DNA of 64,000 nucleotides from Culturomica sp. (GTDB lineage: Bacteria > Bacteroidota > Bacteroidia > Bacteroidales > Marinifilaceae). Under the pieces are notes generated by a model that was given only the letters and a program-made list of their open reading frames with translations, did not search any database and was not told where the DNA came from. The first letter of the stretch is position 1. Each line of letters starts with the position of its first letter. The stretch is from assembly GCA_031271755.1 (NCBI GenBank), contig JAISVB010000030.1:1-64000 (forward strand), read 5' to 3'. Shown here in pieces: positions 34,342 through 42,923 of this stretch. The translations under genes and the position numbers were made by a program.

Positions 34342-35280
34342 TCAGGTTGTCAATATCTTTTTGCGGAAACAGGCCTCTACCGCCCACTCCAAACGCCTTT
34401 CCCAAACAGCCGGAACGGCCAGCACCAGGCGGGGCAGGATCAGCCACCACACCGGCAGTCCGATCGCCATAAAAAGCAGCGGGTCTTCCAATTGGGAATG
34501 GGAGATGGCCAAATGGTGATTCAACAGATCCGCCTCCCGGGGCTTCATCTCGCCCTGCGCCGCATAGTCCAGCATAATGGCGGAACCATACGCCAGCCCG
34601 ACGGTATTTCCGACGATCCACAAAAACGAAGAGGAAGCCGGCAATCCGAACAGTTTCATCAAAGGCAAAAGCAAGCGTGCCAGGCGTTTCAGCACCCCAA
34701 ACTCTTCCAACAGCCGTTGCAACACCATCAATCCGGTGATGATGCAGACGATCCTGACGGTGAGGAGAAGGCTGCTGATTACCCAATCCGTCAGCAGTTC
34801 CCGGAATCCCGGCGCCGAGGCAACGGCAATCCCGGAGAGACGTTCGGGAAATTCGGGCAGGAGCAGGTGCAGCCCCGCCGCCGCCAACGCACTTCCGGCA
34901 AGCCGGAGAATAACCATCCGGAGCACGGAAGAGCCTGTCTTTTTCTGAACCGCCGACTCAATGATAAAGTTGTGGGAAATGAGGCACATCACCGCCAGTA
35001 TAACGCCCTCCCGGACGGAAAAATCCAGGGTGGCCACCAAAGCGATGACGGTATACAGATTGGTGCAGATGCTTGTCAGAAATACCAGCGCCGCCTCCCC
35101 CGGCAATCCCACTCCGGTAAAGAGGGGTTCCGCCAACGCCGCCAAAAAAGGGAGAATGCCGAACCAGGACAAGAGCATCACCCCAAAGGAAACAGGCAAC
35201 ATGATCTTCAAAATCCAGCCGGAGGTTTTCAAGGCGGGAGGCCAGGCTTTTTTCACACAGGTAAAAACACGTTCTCTCAC
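34342..35280 (-). CDS. Membrane protein with a nucleoside recognition (Gate) domain
   Basis: This encodes a 312-residue integral membrane protein with about eight hydrophobic segments. The sequence resembles Gate-domain proteins related to spore maturation A/B and nucleoside transporters (SFGVMLLSWFGILPFLAAL and LYTVIALVATLDFSVREGVI). The start is a GTG at 35280; no ATG is available before an in-frame stop upstream. It follows gpsA after 27 bp and precedes the GNAT gene by 6 bp. The transported substrate, if any, is not evident. Confidence 0.75.
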   Translation of the reverse strand: MRERVFTCVKKAWPPALKTSGWILKIMLPVSFGVMLLSWFGILPFLAALAEPLFTGVGLPGEAALVFLTSICTNLYTVIALVATLDFSVREGVILAVMCLISHNFIIESAVQKKTGSSVLRMVILRLAGSALAAAGLHLLLPEFPERLSGIAVASAPGFRELLTDWVISSLLLTVRIVCIITGLMVLQRLLEEFGVLKRLARLLLPLMKLFGLPASSSFLWIVGNTVGLAYGSAIMLDYAAQGEMKPREADLLNHHLAISHSQLEDPLLFMAIGLPVWWLILPRLVLAVPAVWERRLEWAVEACFRKKILTT

Positions 35281-35307
35281 GACCGTTTTAGCTGATTTTT
35301 CAGATTC

Positions 35308-36309
35308 TTATCGCAACTCTTCCGTCAACAAACGGATCTCCATCGCCGGACTGATGTGTTCGTACAGAATGTTGTATACGGCGTTGGTGATCGGCATGTG
35401 TACGTGGTAATCCCTGTTGATCTCTTTGATCCCCTTGACGGCATAGTAACCCTCTGCGATCATCAGCATCTCCATCTGCGCCGACTTCACGGAATAGCCC
35501 TTACCGATCATGGTCCCGAAGGTGCGGTTGCGGCTGAACTGGGAGTACGCAGTCACGAGCAGGTCTCCCAGATAGGCCGACCCCTTGATGTCCCGTTGGA
35601 TGGGGTGTACGGCCGCCACAAAGCGCTCGATCTCCTGTATGGCGTTGGATACCAGCACCGCCTGGAAATTATCCCCGTAACGCAGACCGTGACAGATCCC
35701 CGATGCAATAGCGACCACATTTTTCAATACCGCGGAATATTCCGTACCGTAAATATCGTCCAGTATCGCCGTTTTGACATAGTGGCAGGCAAATTTCATG
35801 GCGACCGAACGGGCCACTTTCAGATCATTGCTGGCAAAAGTCAGATAGGACAAGCGTTCCAGAGCGATCTCCTCCGCGTGGGAAGGCCCGGATATCACCA
35901 CGATCTGCTCCATGGGCACCTGGTGATAGCGGCTGAAGTACTCTCCGATGATCAAGTTCTCTTCCGGAATAAGTCCTTTGATGGCGGATACGACGATCTT
36001 GTCTTCCAACGAACGGACGATCCTTCCCGTCACATTTTTCAGGAAGGCGCTTGGAATGGCAAAAACCAGGATATCACACTGTTCCACCAACCGGTTGATG
36101 TCGTCGGTAAAAGTGATCTGCTCCAGGTCGAATTCCACTTCGGAGAGGTAGCGGGGGTTGTGGCTCAACTCCTTGAAGGCGTTGATGGTGTCTATGTTCC
36201 GCATGAACCAGTTGAGGTGATCGTTGTTCTCCGTCAGGATCTTGGCGATGGCCGTAGCCCAACTGCCGCCTCCGACAACCCCTATGCGCGGCTTTTCAGG
36301 TAGCTCCAT
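35308..36309 (-). CDS. gpsA: Glycerol-3-phosphate dehydrogenase [NAD(P)+]
   Basis: GpsA reduces dihydroxyacetone phosphate to sn-glycerol 3-phosphate for phospholipid synthesis. The 333-residue product begins with the Rossmann motif IGVVGGGSWATAIA (9-22) and contains the active-site region AIKGLIPEENLI, SGPSHAEEI and EYSAVLKNVVAIASG with the catalytic lysine. Length is normal. It lies 10 bp downstream of lysS and is probably cotranscribed with it. Confidence 0.96.
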   Translation of the reverse strand: MELPEKPRIGVVGGGSWATAIAKILTENNDHLNWFMRNIDTINAFKELSHNPRYLSEVEFDLEQITFTDDINRLVEQCDILVFAIPSAFLKNVTGRIVRSLEDKIVVSAIKGLIPEENLIIGEYFSRYHQVPMEQIVVISGPSHAEEIALERLSYLTFASNDLKVARSVAMKFACHYVKTAILDDIYGTEYSAVLKNVVAIASGICHGLRYGDNFQAVLVSNAIQEIERFVAAVHPIQRDIKGSAYLGDLLVTAYSQFSRNRTFGTMIGKGYSVKSAQMEMLMIAEGYYAVKGIKEINRDYHVHMPITNAVYNILYEHISPAMEIRLLTEELR

Positions 36310-36319
36310 GATTCCGGCA

Positions 36320-37870
36320 TTAAGCGTTTTCGGTTGCTTCTTCGTCGCCCTCCCCGCCGCTTTTCTTTTCCGGCCTCATCTGCGGGAAAAGCAGTACATC
36401 CTGGATGGAAGGACTGTTGGTCAGGAACATGGCTAAGCGATCGATACCGATCCCCAATCCCGAGGTCGGCGGCATTCCGTACTCCAGGGCGCGCACAAAA
36501 TCGTAATCGATGTACATCGCCTCGTCGTCTCCCCGCTCCTGCAATTTGGCCTGTTGCTGGAAACGGTCCAACTGGTCGATGGGATCGTTCAGTTCGGAAT
36601 AGGCATTCGCCACCTCTTTACCGTTGACAAACAACTCGAACCGCTCCGTCAGTTCCGGATTCGACCGGTGTTTTTTGGTCAGCGGGGACATCTCCGTGGG
36701 ATAGTCGTAGATAAAGGTCGGTTGTATGTAGTGGCTTTCGCATTTGGCCCCGAACAGTTCGTCGATCAGTTTTCCCTTCCCCATCGTTTTATCCACCGGA
36801 ATCCCCAGTTCGATACACGCTTTGCGCAACTCTTCCTCCGTCATCTTCTCGATGTTGTAACCGGTATGTTCCAGGATGGCATCTGTCATCCGCACCCGCT
36901 GGAAAGGCGGTTTGAAATCAATTTCCCGCTCCCCGATCACAGCTTTGGTGGTTCCGTTCACCGCAATCGCCGCCCGGGATACCATCTCTTCGGTAAACTC
37001 CATCATCCAGCGGTAGTCTTTGTAGGCAACGTAAATTTCCATACAGGTAAATTCGGGATTGTGGGTACGGTCCATCCCTTCGTTCCGGAAGTTGCGGGAA
37101 AACTCGTACACCCCTTCAAATCCGCCCACGATCAGCCGCTTCAGGTACAATTCGTTGGCGATCCTCAGGTAAAGCGGTATGTCTAAGGCGTTGTGGTGCG
37201 TCGCAAAGGGACGGGCGGCCGCTCCCCCCGGGATGGCCTGTAGCACCGGGGTTTCCACCTCTACATATCCCCGGCTGTTGAAAAACTCCCGGATGGCGTT
37301 GATCATGCGGGTCCGTTGAACGAACACTTCCCGCACCTGCGGATTGACGATCAGGTCCAGGTAGCGCTGGCGGTACCGTTGTTCGGGATCGGTAAAGGCG
37401 TCGAAGGTCTTGCCGTCCTTCTCTTTAACGACCGGCAACGGACGCAACGATTTGGAAAGCATCACCAACTCCCGGGCGTGGACGGAAATCTCACCGGTCT
37501 GGGTGCGGAACACCTCCCCTTTGACCCCGACCACATCGCCGATGTCCATCAGTTTTTTAAATACCACGTTGTAGGCTGTAGAGTTTTCGTCCGTGGAGAT
37601 GTCGTCCCGGCTGACGTATACCTGGATCCGGCCGGTGGCGTCCTGCAATTCGAAAAAAGAGGCTTTCCCCATGATCCTGCGGCTCATCATCCTTCCGGCC
37701 ACTGCGACTTTCCGGAGCGGAGCGGCATCGTCGAATTCCGCTTTGATCTCCGCTGCACGCCCGGTGACCGGAAATTCCGCCGCAGGATAGGCTTCAATGC
37801 CCAATTTCTCCAACTCGGCCAACGAATTTCTCCGGATAATCTCCTGCTCGCTCAATTCTGCTACACTCAT
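36320..37870 (-). CDS. lysS: Lysyl-tRNA synthetase, class II
   Basis: The 516-residue product charges tRNA-Lys. It has the N-terminal OB anticodon-binding domain (about 55-160, VAVAGRMMSRRIMGKASFF) and the class II catalytic core with motif 2 (FRNEGMDRTHNPEFT) and motif 3 (GLGIGIDRLAMFLTN). A short Glu/Gly-rich tail ends the protein. It is the first gene of the lysS-gpsA-membrane protein-GNAT run and has a TATCTTTG box about 72 bp upstream. The upstream region diverges from recJ. Confidence 0.97.
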   Translation of the reverse strand: MSVAELSEQEIIRRNSLAELEKLGIEAYPAAEFPVTGRAAEIKAEFDDAAPLRKVAVAGRMMSRRIMGKASFFELQDATGRIQVYVSRDDISTDENSTAYNVVFKKLMDIGDVVGVKGEVFRTQTGEISVHARELVMLSKSLRPLPVVKEKDGKTFDAFTDPEQRYRQRYLDLIVNPQVREVFVQRTRMINAIREFFNSRGYVEVETPVLQAIPGGAAARPFATHHNALDIPLYLRIANELYLKRLIVGGFEGVYEFSRNFRNEGMDRTHNPEFTCMEIYVAYKDYRWMMEFTEEMVSRAAIAVNGTTKAVIGEREIDFKPPFQRVRMTDAILEHTGYNIEKMTEEELRKACIELGIPVDKTMGKGKLIDELFGAKCESHYIQPTFIYDYPTEMSPLTKKHRSNPELTERFELFVNGKEVANAYSELNDPIDQLDRFQQQAKLQERGDDEAMYIDYDFVRALEYGMPPTSGLGIGIDRLAMFLTNSPSIQDVLLFPQMRPEKKSGGEGDEEATENA

Positions 37871-37942
37871 GATCGTATCGTTAAATTGTTAAACAGACTC
37901 TTAGAGTCAATCGGTTAGGGTGATTTTTCGCATTTTAAACGG

Positions 37943-37950
37943 CAAAGATA
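37943..37950 (-). promoter_or_regulatory. Putative -7 box (TATCTTTG) for lysS
   Basis: TATCTTTG on the minus strand lies 72 bp before the lysS ATG. A T-rich stretch but no TTTG lies at the -33 distance. Confidence 0.5.
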
Positions 37951-37994
37951 ATGAAAAATAAGGAGGAATATTGAAAAATATGTAGTTTATTCCC

Positions 37995-38025
37995 TTTGAA
38001 ATGACAAGTAATTTCCGGTACTTTG
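37995..38025 (+). promoter_or_regulatory. Putative recJ promoter, TTTG-N20-TACTTTG
   Basis: TTTG at 37995-37998 is followed 20 bp later by TACTTTG (38019-38025), one base short of TAnnTTTG. The recJ ATG at 38049 is about 23 bp further on. Confidence 0.4.
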
Positions 38026-38048
38026 TGTGCAGAATTACAAAAATAGGA

Positions 38049-39794
38049 ATGAAGAAAAGATGGGTAATCCATACTCCTGCTGATGACACTACTATTTCCG
38101 AATTAGCACACAAAATAAACTGCAGCCCGGTTATCGCCAACCTTTTGTTACAGAGAGGAATCGATACTCAGGAGAAGGTGCAGGCCTTTTTTCATCCGTC
38201 GCTCAACATGCTTCACGATCCGTTCCTGATGAAGGACATGGACAAGGCGGTAGAACGATTAGACAAGGCCATTGCGCACGAGGAGAAGATGTTGATCTAC
38301 GGTGATTACGATGTGGACGGCACAACAGCGGTTGCGTTGCTGTACAAATATTTGTCCCCCAGATCCAACCGGACGTGTTTGGAGTACTACATCCCGGACC
38401 GCTATACGGAGGGATACGGCGTTTCCGTCAAAGGGATCGATTACGCAGCCGATAACGGGTTTTCATTGATGATCGTGACGGACTGCGGGGTGAAGGCGGT
38501 AGACAAAGTGGCCTATGCCAAAAGCCGGGGGATCGATATCATTATTTGCGACCACCACACGCCCGGCGATTCGCTCCCGGAGGCGGTGGCCGTCTTAGAC
38601 CCGCAACGGAGCGATTGCGACTACCCCTACAAATGGCTGAGCGGTTGCGGGGTCAGTTTCAAATTGGTCCAGGCCCATACCCTGCGGCACCATTTGCCGA
38701 TGTCCGAGTTGTACAAGTTGTTGGATCTGGTCTGTGTCAGCATTGCCAGCGACATTGTCCCGGTGACGGGAGAGAACAGGATCCTGGCCTATTACGGGCT
38801 GCAACAGCTCAACGAAAAGCCGAGCTTAGGCCTGAAGACCATCATCAAGACCTCCGGAATTTCCAAGCAGATCACCATCAACGACATTGTTTTCCGGATC
38901 GGCCCGCGGATCAATGCGGCCGGACGGGTGGAGTCGGGCAACAAGGCGGTCGCCCTGCTGACGGCGGATGAGAAAAACGCGGCCAAAGAGATCGCTTCCG
39001 ACATCAATATATTCAACGACAGGCGGAAAAAATTAGACCACGATATCACGGAAGAGGCTGTGGAGTATGTCCGCTCCACCGCGACGGAACAGGGGAAAAA
39101 AACTACCGTACTTTACAACCCGAACTGGCACAAAGGGGTCATCGGCATTGTCGCTTCCCGCCTGACGGAATCTTTTTACCGCCCGACCATCATCCTGACG
39201 GAGTCCAACGGGCTGGCGACCGGTTCTGCCCGTTCGGTAGACGGGTTCGACCTCTATTTCGCCATTTCGCAATGCAGCGAATATTTAGAGAATTACGGGG
39301 GACACAAATACGCTGCCGGCCTGACGCTGAAGATTGAAAACATCGAACCCTTCAAGCGGAAATTCGAGCAGATCGTACAGGAGACCATTACGGAGGAGAT
39401 GCTGATCCCGCAGATCCACATCGACGCGCAGATCAAACTGTCCGACATTACGCCCGAACTTTACCGGATGCTGCACAAATTCGCCCCGTTCGGCCCCAAC
39501 AACATGCTGCCCGTTTTCATGACGGAGAAAGTGAGCAATTTTCTGGGCACCCGGAGGGTCGGGCGCGACAACGAACACTTGAAGTTGGTGGTGGTGGACG
39601 ACACCCGCGCCTGCAACGACCGGAGCGGCATCGGATTCGGCATGGGGCCTTTGTACAACGATGTGACCACCCACAAATGTTTCGACATCTGTTACTCCAT
39701 CCAGGAGAATGACTTTATGGGAAGGGTGGAGATCCAGATGATCCTGAAAGACATCCGTTTCCCGGAAAAACAGCCGGAACCCGCTGCGAACTGA
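38049..39794 (+). CDS. recJ: Single-stranded-DNA-specific exonuclease RecJ
   Basis: RecJ degrades 5' single-stranded DNA in recombination and mismatch repair. The 581-residue product has the DHH phosphoesterase motifs GDYDVDG (85-91), TDCG and CDHH (167-170), a DHHA1 domain with GGHKYAAGLTL, and a C-terminal OB-like domain. I use the ATG at 38049 because the upstream in-frame ATG at 38001 lies before the likely promoter box. recR follows with only one base between stop and start. Confidence 0.96.
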   Translation: MKKRWVIHTPADDTTISELAHKINCSPVIANLLLQRGIDTQEKVQAFFHPSLNMLHDPFLMKDMDKAVERLDKAIAHEEKMLIYGDYDVDGTTAVALLYKYLSPRSNRTCLEYYIPDRYTEGYGVSVKGIDYAADNGFSLMIVTDCGVKAVDKVAYAKSRGIDIIICDHHTPGDSLPEAVAVLDPQRSDCDYPYKWLSGCGVSFKLVQAHTLRHHLPMSELYKLLDLVCVSIASDIVPVTGENRILAYYGLQQLNEKPSLGLKTIIKTSGISKQITINDIVFRIGPRINAAGRVESGNKAVALLTADEKNAAKEIASDINIFNDRRKKLDHDITEEAVEYVRSTATEQGKKTTVLYNPNWHKGVIGIVASRLTESFYRPTIILTESNGLATGSARSVDGFDLYFAISQCSEYLENYGGHKYAAGLTLKIENIEPFKRKFEQIVQETITEEMLIPQIHIDAQIKLSDITPELYRMLHKFAPFGPNNMLPVFMTEKVSNFLGTRRVGRDNEHLKLVVVDDTRACNDRSGIGFGMGPLYNDVTTHKCFDICYSIQENDFMGRVEIQMILKDIRFPEKQPEPAAN

Positions 39795-39795
39795 T

Positions 39796-40410
39796 ATGCA
39801 AAGCCTCTCTTCGAAGTTATTGGACAGGGCTGTCGAACAGTTCGCCCTGCTGCCCGGCATCGGCCGGAAAACCGCTTTGCGGTTCGCGCTCTTCCTGCTC
39901 AAAAGGAAGCCGGAAGAGGTGGAAGCGTTTGTCCGGAGCATCGAGGCGCTGAAAACGGACATCCGGACCTGCCGGCAGTGCAACAACATTTCCGACAACG
40001 ACCTTTGCGAAATATGCGCCGACCCGAAAAGGGACGGATCGGTGATCTGCGTAGTGGAAAACATCCGGGACATTCTCTCCATCGAGGCCACTTCCCAATA
40101 CCGCGGCCTCTACCACGTACTGGGCGGCATCATCTCTCCGATGGAGGGTACCGGCCCTGCCGACCTGCACATTGCTTCCCTCCTCTCCCGCCTGGAGCAT
40201 CCCGGCATCAGCGAGGTCCTTTTCGCCCTCAGCGCCACCATCGAAGGGGAGACCACCGCCTATTACATCTACAAAAAGATCCCGAACCGGGAAAATCTGA
40301 TAATCAGCACTCTTGCCAAGGGAATATCCGTCGGGAACGACTTGGAATACACCGACCAACTGACATTGGGAAAGTCCATCCTGAACCGGGTGCACTTCAC
40401 CGGAAAATGA
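39796..40410 (+). CDS. recR: Recombination mediator protein RecR
   Basis: RecR works with RecF/RecO in loading RecA onto gapped DNA. The 204-residue product has the N-terminal helix-hairpin-helix (LLPGIGRKTALRFALFLL), a C4 zinc finger (CRQCNNISDNDLCEIC), a Toprim domain (VICVVENIRDILSIE, then LYHVLGGIISPMEG) and a C-terminal Walker B-like region. It starts one base after the recJ stop, so the two recombination genes are tightly coupled. Confidence 0.97.
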   Translation: MQSLSSKLLDRAVEQFALLPGIGRKTALRFALFLLKRKPEEVEAFVRSIEALKTDIRTCRQCNNISDNDLCEICADPKRDGSVICVVENIRDILSIEATSQYRGLYHVLGGIISPMEGTGPADLHIASLLSRLEHPGISEVLFALSATIEGETTAYYIYKKIPNRENLIISTLAKGISVGNDLEYTDQLTLGKSILNRVHFTGK

Positions 40411-40505
40411 CAACTTTCCACAGAGACGGATTGAATTTTAACAATCACTTACAAAGCGCAAATATTTCCCGGAAAAACCTTCCGGATAATAATTAATTTC
40501 TTACC

Positions 40506-40537
40506 TTTGGTTAGTGATTTATTTCCTTGTATTTTTG
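40506..40537 (+). promoter_or_regulatory. Fumarase promoter, TTTG-N20-TATTTTTG
   Basis: TTTG at 40506-40509 and TATTTTTG at 40530-40537 are 20 bp apart, a good fit to the Bacteroidota consensus. The TTTG is itself the end of a TACCTTTG sequence that could act as an alternative -7 box. The leader to the ATG at 40601 is about 57 nt. Confidence 0.7.
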
Positions 40538-40600
40538 AAATAAATCATACTTTTTCTATTCCGGAATGAAGAAAAACGCTTGTCACTATAATTATAAAAC

Positions 40601-41446
40601 ATGGTAAGAGAGATTCAGAGCGGCAAGATCACCGACCTTGTCGAAAAATTGTGCATTGACGCAAATTGCAACCTCACGGGAGACATTTACCAATGCCTCC
40701 GGAGTTGCAGAGTGGCCGAGAAGTCGGAACTCGGTAAAGAGATCCTCGGCACCCTCATTGAAAACGCCGACATCGCCCGCCGCGAAACGGCTCCCATTTG
40801 CCAGGACACGGGCATGACCGTGGTTTTTGTCCAAATGGGACAGGATGTCCACATCACGGGCGGTTCGTTGGAAGAAGCCATCAATGAAGGAGTGAGGAGG
40901 GGGTATGAAAAAGGATACCTCCGCAAATCGGTGGTGAGGGATCCGCTGGACCGGGTCAACACCAAAGACAACACGCCGGCCGTCATCCACTACGAAATCG
41001 TACCGGGCGATACCTTCCACCTTATTGTGGCGCCGAAAGGGTTCGGCAGCGAAAACATGAGCCAGTTGAAGATGCTGAAACCGAGCCAGGGAGTGCAAGG
41101 GGTCAAAGAGGTGGTCATCAACACGGTGTCGGAAGCGGGAGCCAATCCCTGCCCGCCGATCATTGTCGGCGTGGGGATCGGCGGAACGATGGAACGGGCG
41201 GCCTACCTGAGTAAGAAAGCGTTGTTGAGGCCGGTCGGCGAACACAATCCGAAACCGGAACTGGCCCAATTGGAAACAGAGTTGCTGGAAGCGATCAACA
41301 AGCTCGGTATCGGGCCGGCCGGATTCGGCGGTTCCACCACAGCCATGGCTGTTAACGTATTGACGTACGCCACACACATCGCCGGCCTGCCGGTAGCGGT
41401 AAACATCGGATGCCACGTCACCCGCCATGCCGAAGGAGAACTGTAA
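40601..41446 (+). CDS. Class I fumarate hydratase, alpha subunit
   Basis: This is the iron-sulfur subunit of a two-subunit class I fumarase (fumarate + water to malate) or of the related L-tartrate dehydratase. The 281-residue product carries three cysteines in the expected places for the [4Fe-4S] cluster: C67 in APICQDTGM, C184 in ANPCPP and C271 in NIGCHVTRH. The beta subunit follows after 12 bp. With pckA and oadA in the window, fumarase is the more economical call: it supplies fumarate for anaerobic respiration. The cluster makes it oxygen-sensitive. Confidence 0.9.
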   Translation: MVREIQSGKITDLVEKLCIDANCNLTGDIYQCLRSCRVAEKSELGKEILGTLIENADIARRETAPICQDTGMTVVFVQMGQDVHITGGSLEEAINEGVRRGYEKGYLRKSVVRDPLDRVNTKDNTPAVIHYEIVPGDTFHLIVAPKGFGSENMSQLKMLKPSQGVQGVKEVVINTVSEAGANPCPPIIVGVGIGGTMERAAYLSKKALLRPVGEHNPKPELAQLETELLEAINKLGIGPAGFGGSTTAMAVNVLTYATHIAGLPVAVNIGCHVTRHAEGEL

Positions 41447-41458
41447 AAACAAAAGAAG

Positions 41459-42013
41459 ATGCAAGAGAGAAAAATACTCACGACCCCTTTGAGTGACGAA
41501 GTCATCAGGGAATTGAAAGCCGGGGAGATGGCCTATATTTCCGGCGTGGTATACACAGCGCGGGATGCGGCGCACAAAAAGATGTACGACCTGCTCGACG
41601 GGGGAAAACCGATGCCGTTTGATTTTACGGGCGCCGCCGTCTACTACGCCGGCCCGTGTCCGGCCAAACCGGGAAAGCCGATCGGATCGATAGGCCCCAC
41701 CACCAGCGGCCGGATGGACCTGTACGCTCCGAAACTGATGGATCAGGGGTTAAAAGTCATGATCGGCAAAGGCTTGAGAAACAAAGAGGTGATCGACTCC
41801 ATTGTAAAACACGGAGGGATCTACTTTGCAGCGATCGGAGGAGCCGCCGCCCTGATGGGTAAAAGTGTAGAGAGTGCAGAAGTGATCGCTTTCGACGACC
41901 TCGGCACCGAAGCCGTACGCCGTTTGGTCGTGAAGGAGTTGCCGGTGATCGTTGCCATCGACAGCCGGGGCAACAACATGTACGACGAAGGCCGGAAAAA
42001 ATACCAGATTTAG
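41459..42013 (+). CDS. Class I fumarate hydratase, beta subunit
   Basis: This encodes a 184-residue partner of the alpha subunit, corresponding to the C-terminal domain of single-chain class I fumarases. It contains FDFTGAAVYYAGPCPA, the catalytic SIGPTTSGRMD and the closing GGAAALMG and AFDDLGTEAVRRL motifs. Fumarase is favoured over tartrate dehydratase by context only. The gene ends 13 bp from the end of the convergent ATP synthase operon. Confidence 0.9.
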   Translation: MQERKILTTPLSDEVIRELKAGEMAYISGVVYTARDAAHKKMYDLLDGGKPMPFDFTGAAVYYAGPCPAKPGKPIGSIGPTTSGRMDLYAPKLMDQGLKVMIGKGLRNKEVIDSIVKHGGIYFAAIGGAAALMGKSVESAEVIAFDDLGTEAVRRLVVKELPVIVAIDSRGNNMYDEGRKKYQI

Positions 42014-42026
42014 TAAAACACGAATT

Positions 42027-42920
42027 TTATTCCGTGACCGAACCGCCTGTGATGTCCAACAGTTCCGTGGTGATGCTTTGCTGCCGGAGCTTGTTGTAGT
42101 CCAATTGCAGGCGGTTCAGCAATTTGTTGGCGTTGTCGTTGGCGATCTGCATGGAGAGGATGCGGGCGGCCTCTTCCGAAACGTGATTCTCTATAAAGGC
42201 TTTGTGAAACACCGTCCGGACAAGCAAAGGGTAAAGTACATCGAGGATCTCCCGGCGACCCGGCTCGTAGAGGTAGGTGTGCTCTTTTTCCGGCGTATCG
42301 GGGCCGGCCTGCTCTTTGGGAAGTTGTTCGCTCCGGGGCCTGACCGGCAACAGGGGCAGGGAAACGGTTTCCTGGCTCCCTATACTTTTGTAACGGGTGT
42401 AGATCAACTCCACCCGGTCTGTTTCTTTGGCCAAAAAACGGCGGATCAACTCCTCCGTCAACACCTTCACTCCTTCTGCCGTCGAACCTGCCGGAAATTG
42501 TTCCGGTATCTCCCGCTTTTCAACAGCCGGTTGGCGGCGGAGATAATTTTGGATCTTTTTCCCGATCGGGTATACCTCCGGGCGGGCTACTCCCTCCTGT
42601 GCAAGCGCCGTCACCCGCTCCTGCATTTTTTTGTAAAGGTTGGAATTAAAAGCGCCGGAAAGCCCCTCGTTCGAGGATAATACCACCAACGTTACCCGGG
42701 AGACCTTCCGCTGTTCGCTCAACGGGGAAACATAATCGCAATCCGCTTCGGAGATGTGGTTCAGGAGGAGCTGCAACTGCTCTTCGTACGGGCGCGCTTG
42801 GTTCAACGCCAACTCTGCCCGCTTCTTCCGGGCAGAGGAGATCATTTTCATCGCCCCCGTGATCTTCCGGGAGGATTGAACCGAACCGATCCGGCGTTTT
42901 AAATCCCGCATGGTTGCCAT
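42027..42920 (-). CDS. atpG: ATP synthase F1 subunit gamma
   Basis: Gamma is the central rotor shaft of F1. The 297-residue product starts MATMRDLKRRIGSVQSSRK, with the conserved helix ITGAMKMISSAR, and ends in the matching C-terminal coiled coil (LDYNKLRQQSITTELLDITGG). It is the last gene of the atp operon. An insertion rich in Glu and Pro near the middle (EQLPKEQAGPDTPEKEHTY) is longer than in many species. It starts 3 bp after atpA. Confidence 0.97.
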   Translation of the reverse strand: MATMRDLKRRIGSVQSSRKITGAMKMISSARKKRAELALNQARPYEEQLQLLLNHISEADCDYVSPLSEQRKVSRVTLVVLSSNEGLSGAFNSNLYKKMQERVTALAQEGVARPEVYPIGKKIQNYLRRQPAVEKREIPEQFPAGSTAEGVKVLTEELIRRFLAKETDRVELIYTRYKSIGSQETVSLPLLPVRPRSEQLPKEQAGPDTPEKEHTYLYEPGRREILDVLYPLLVRTVFHKAFIENHVSEEAARILSMQIANDNANKLLNRLQLDYNKLRQQSITTELLDITGGSVTE

Positions 42921-42923
42921 ACC

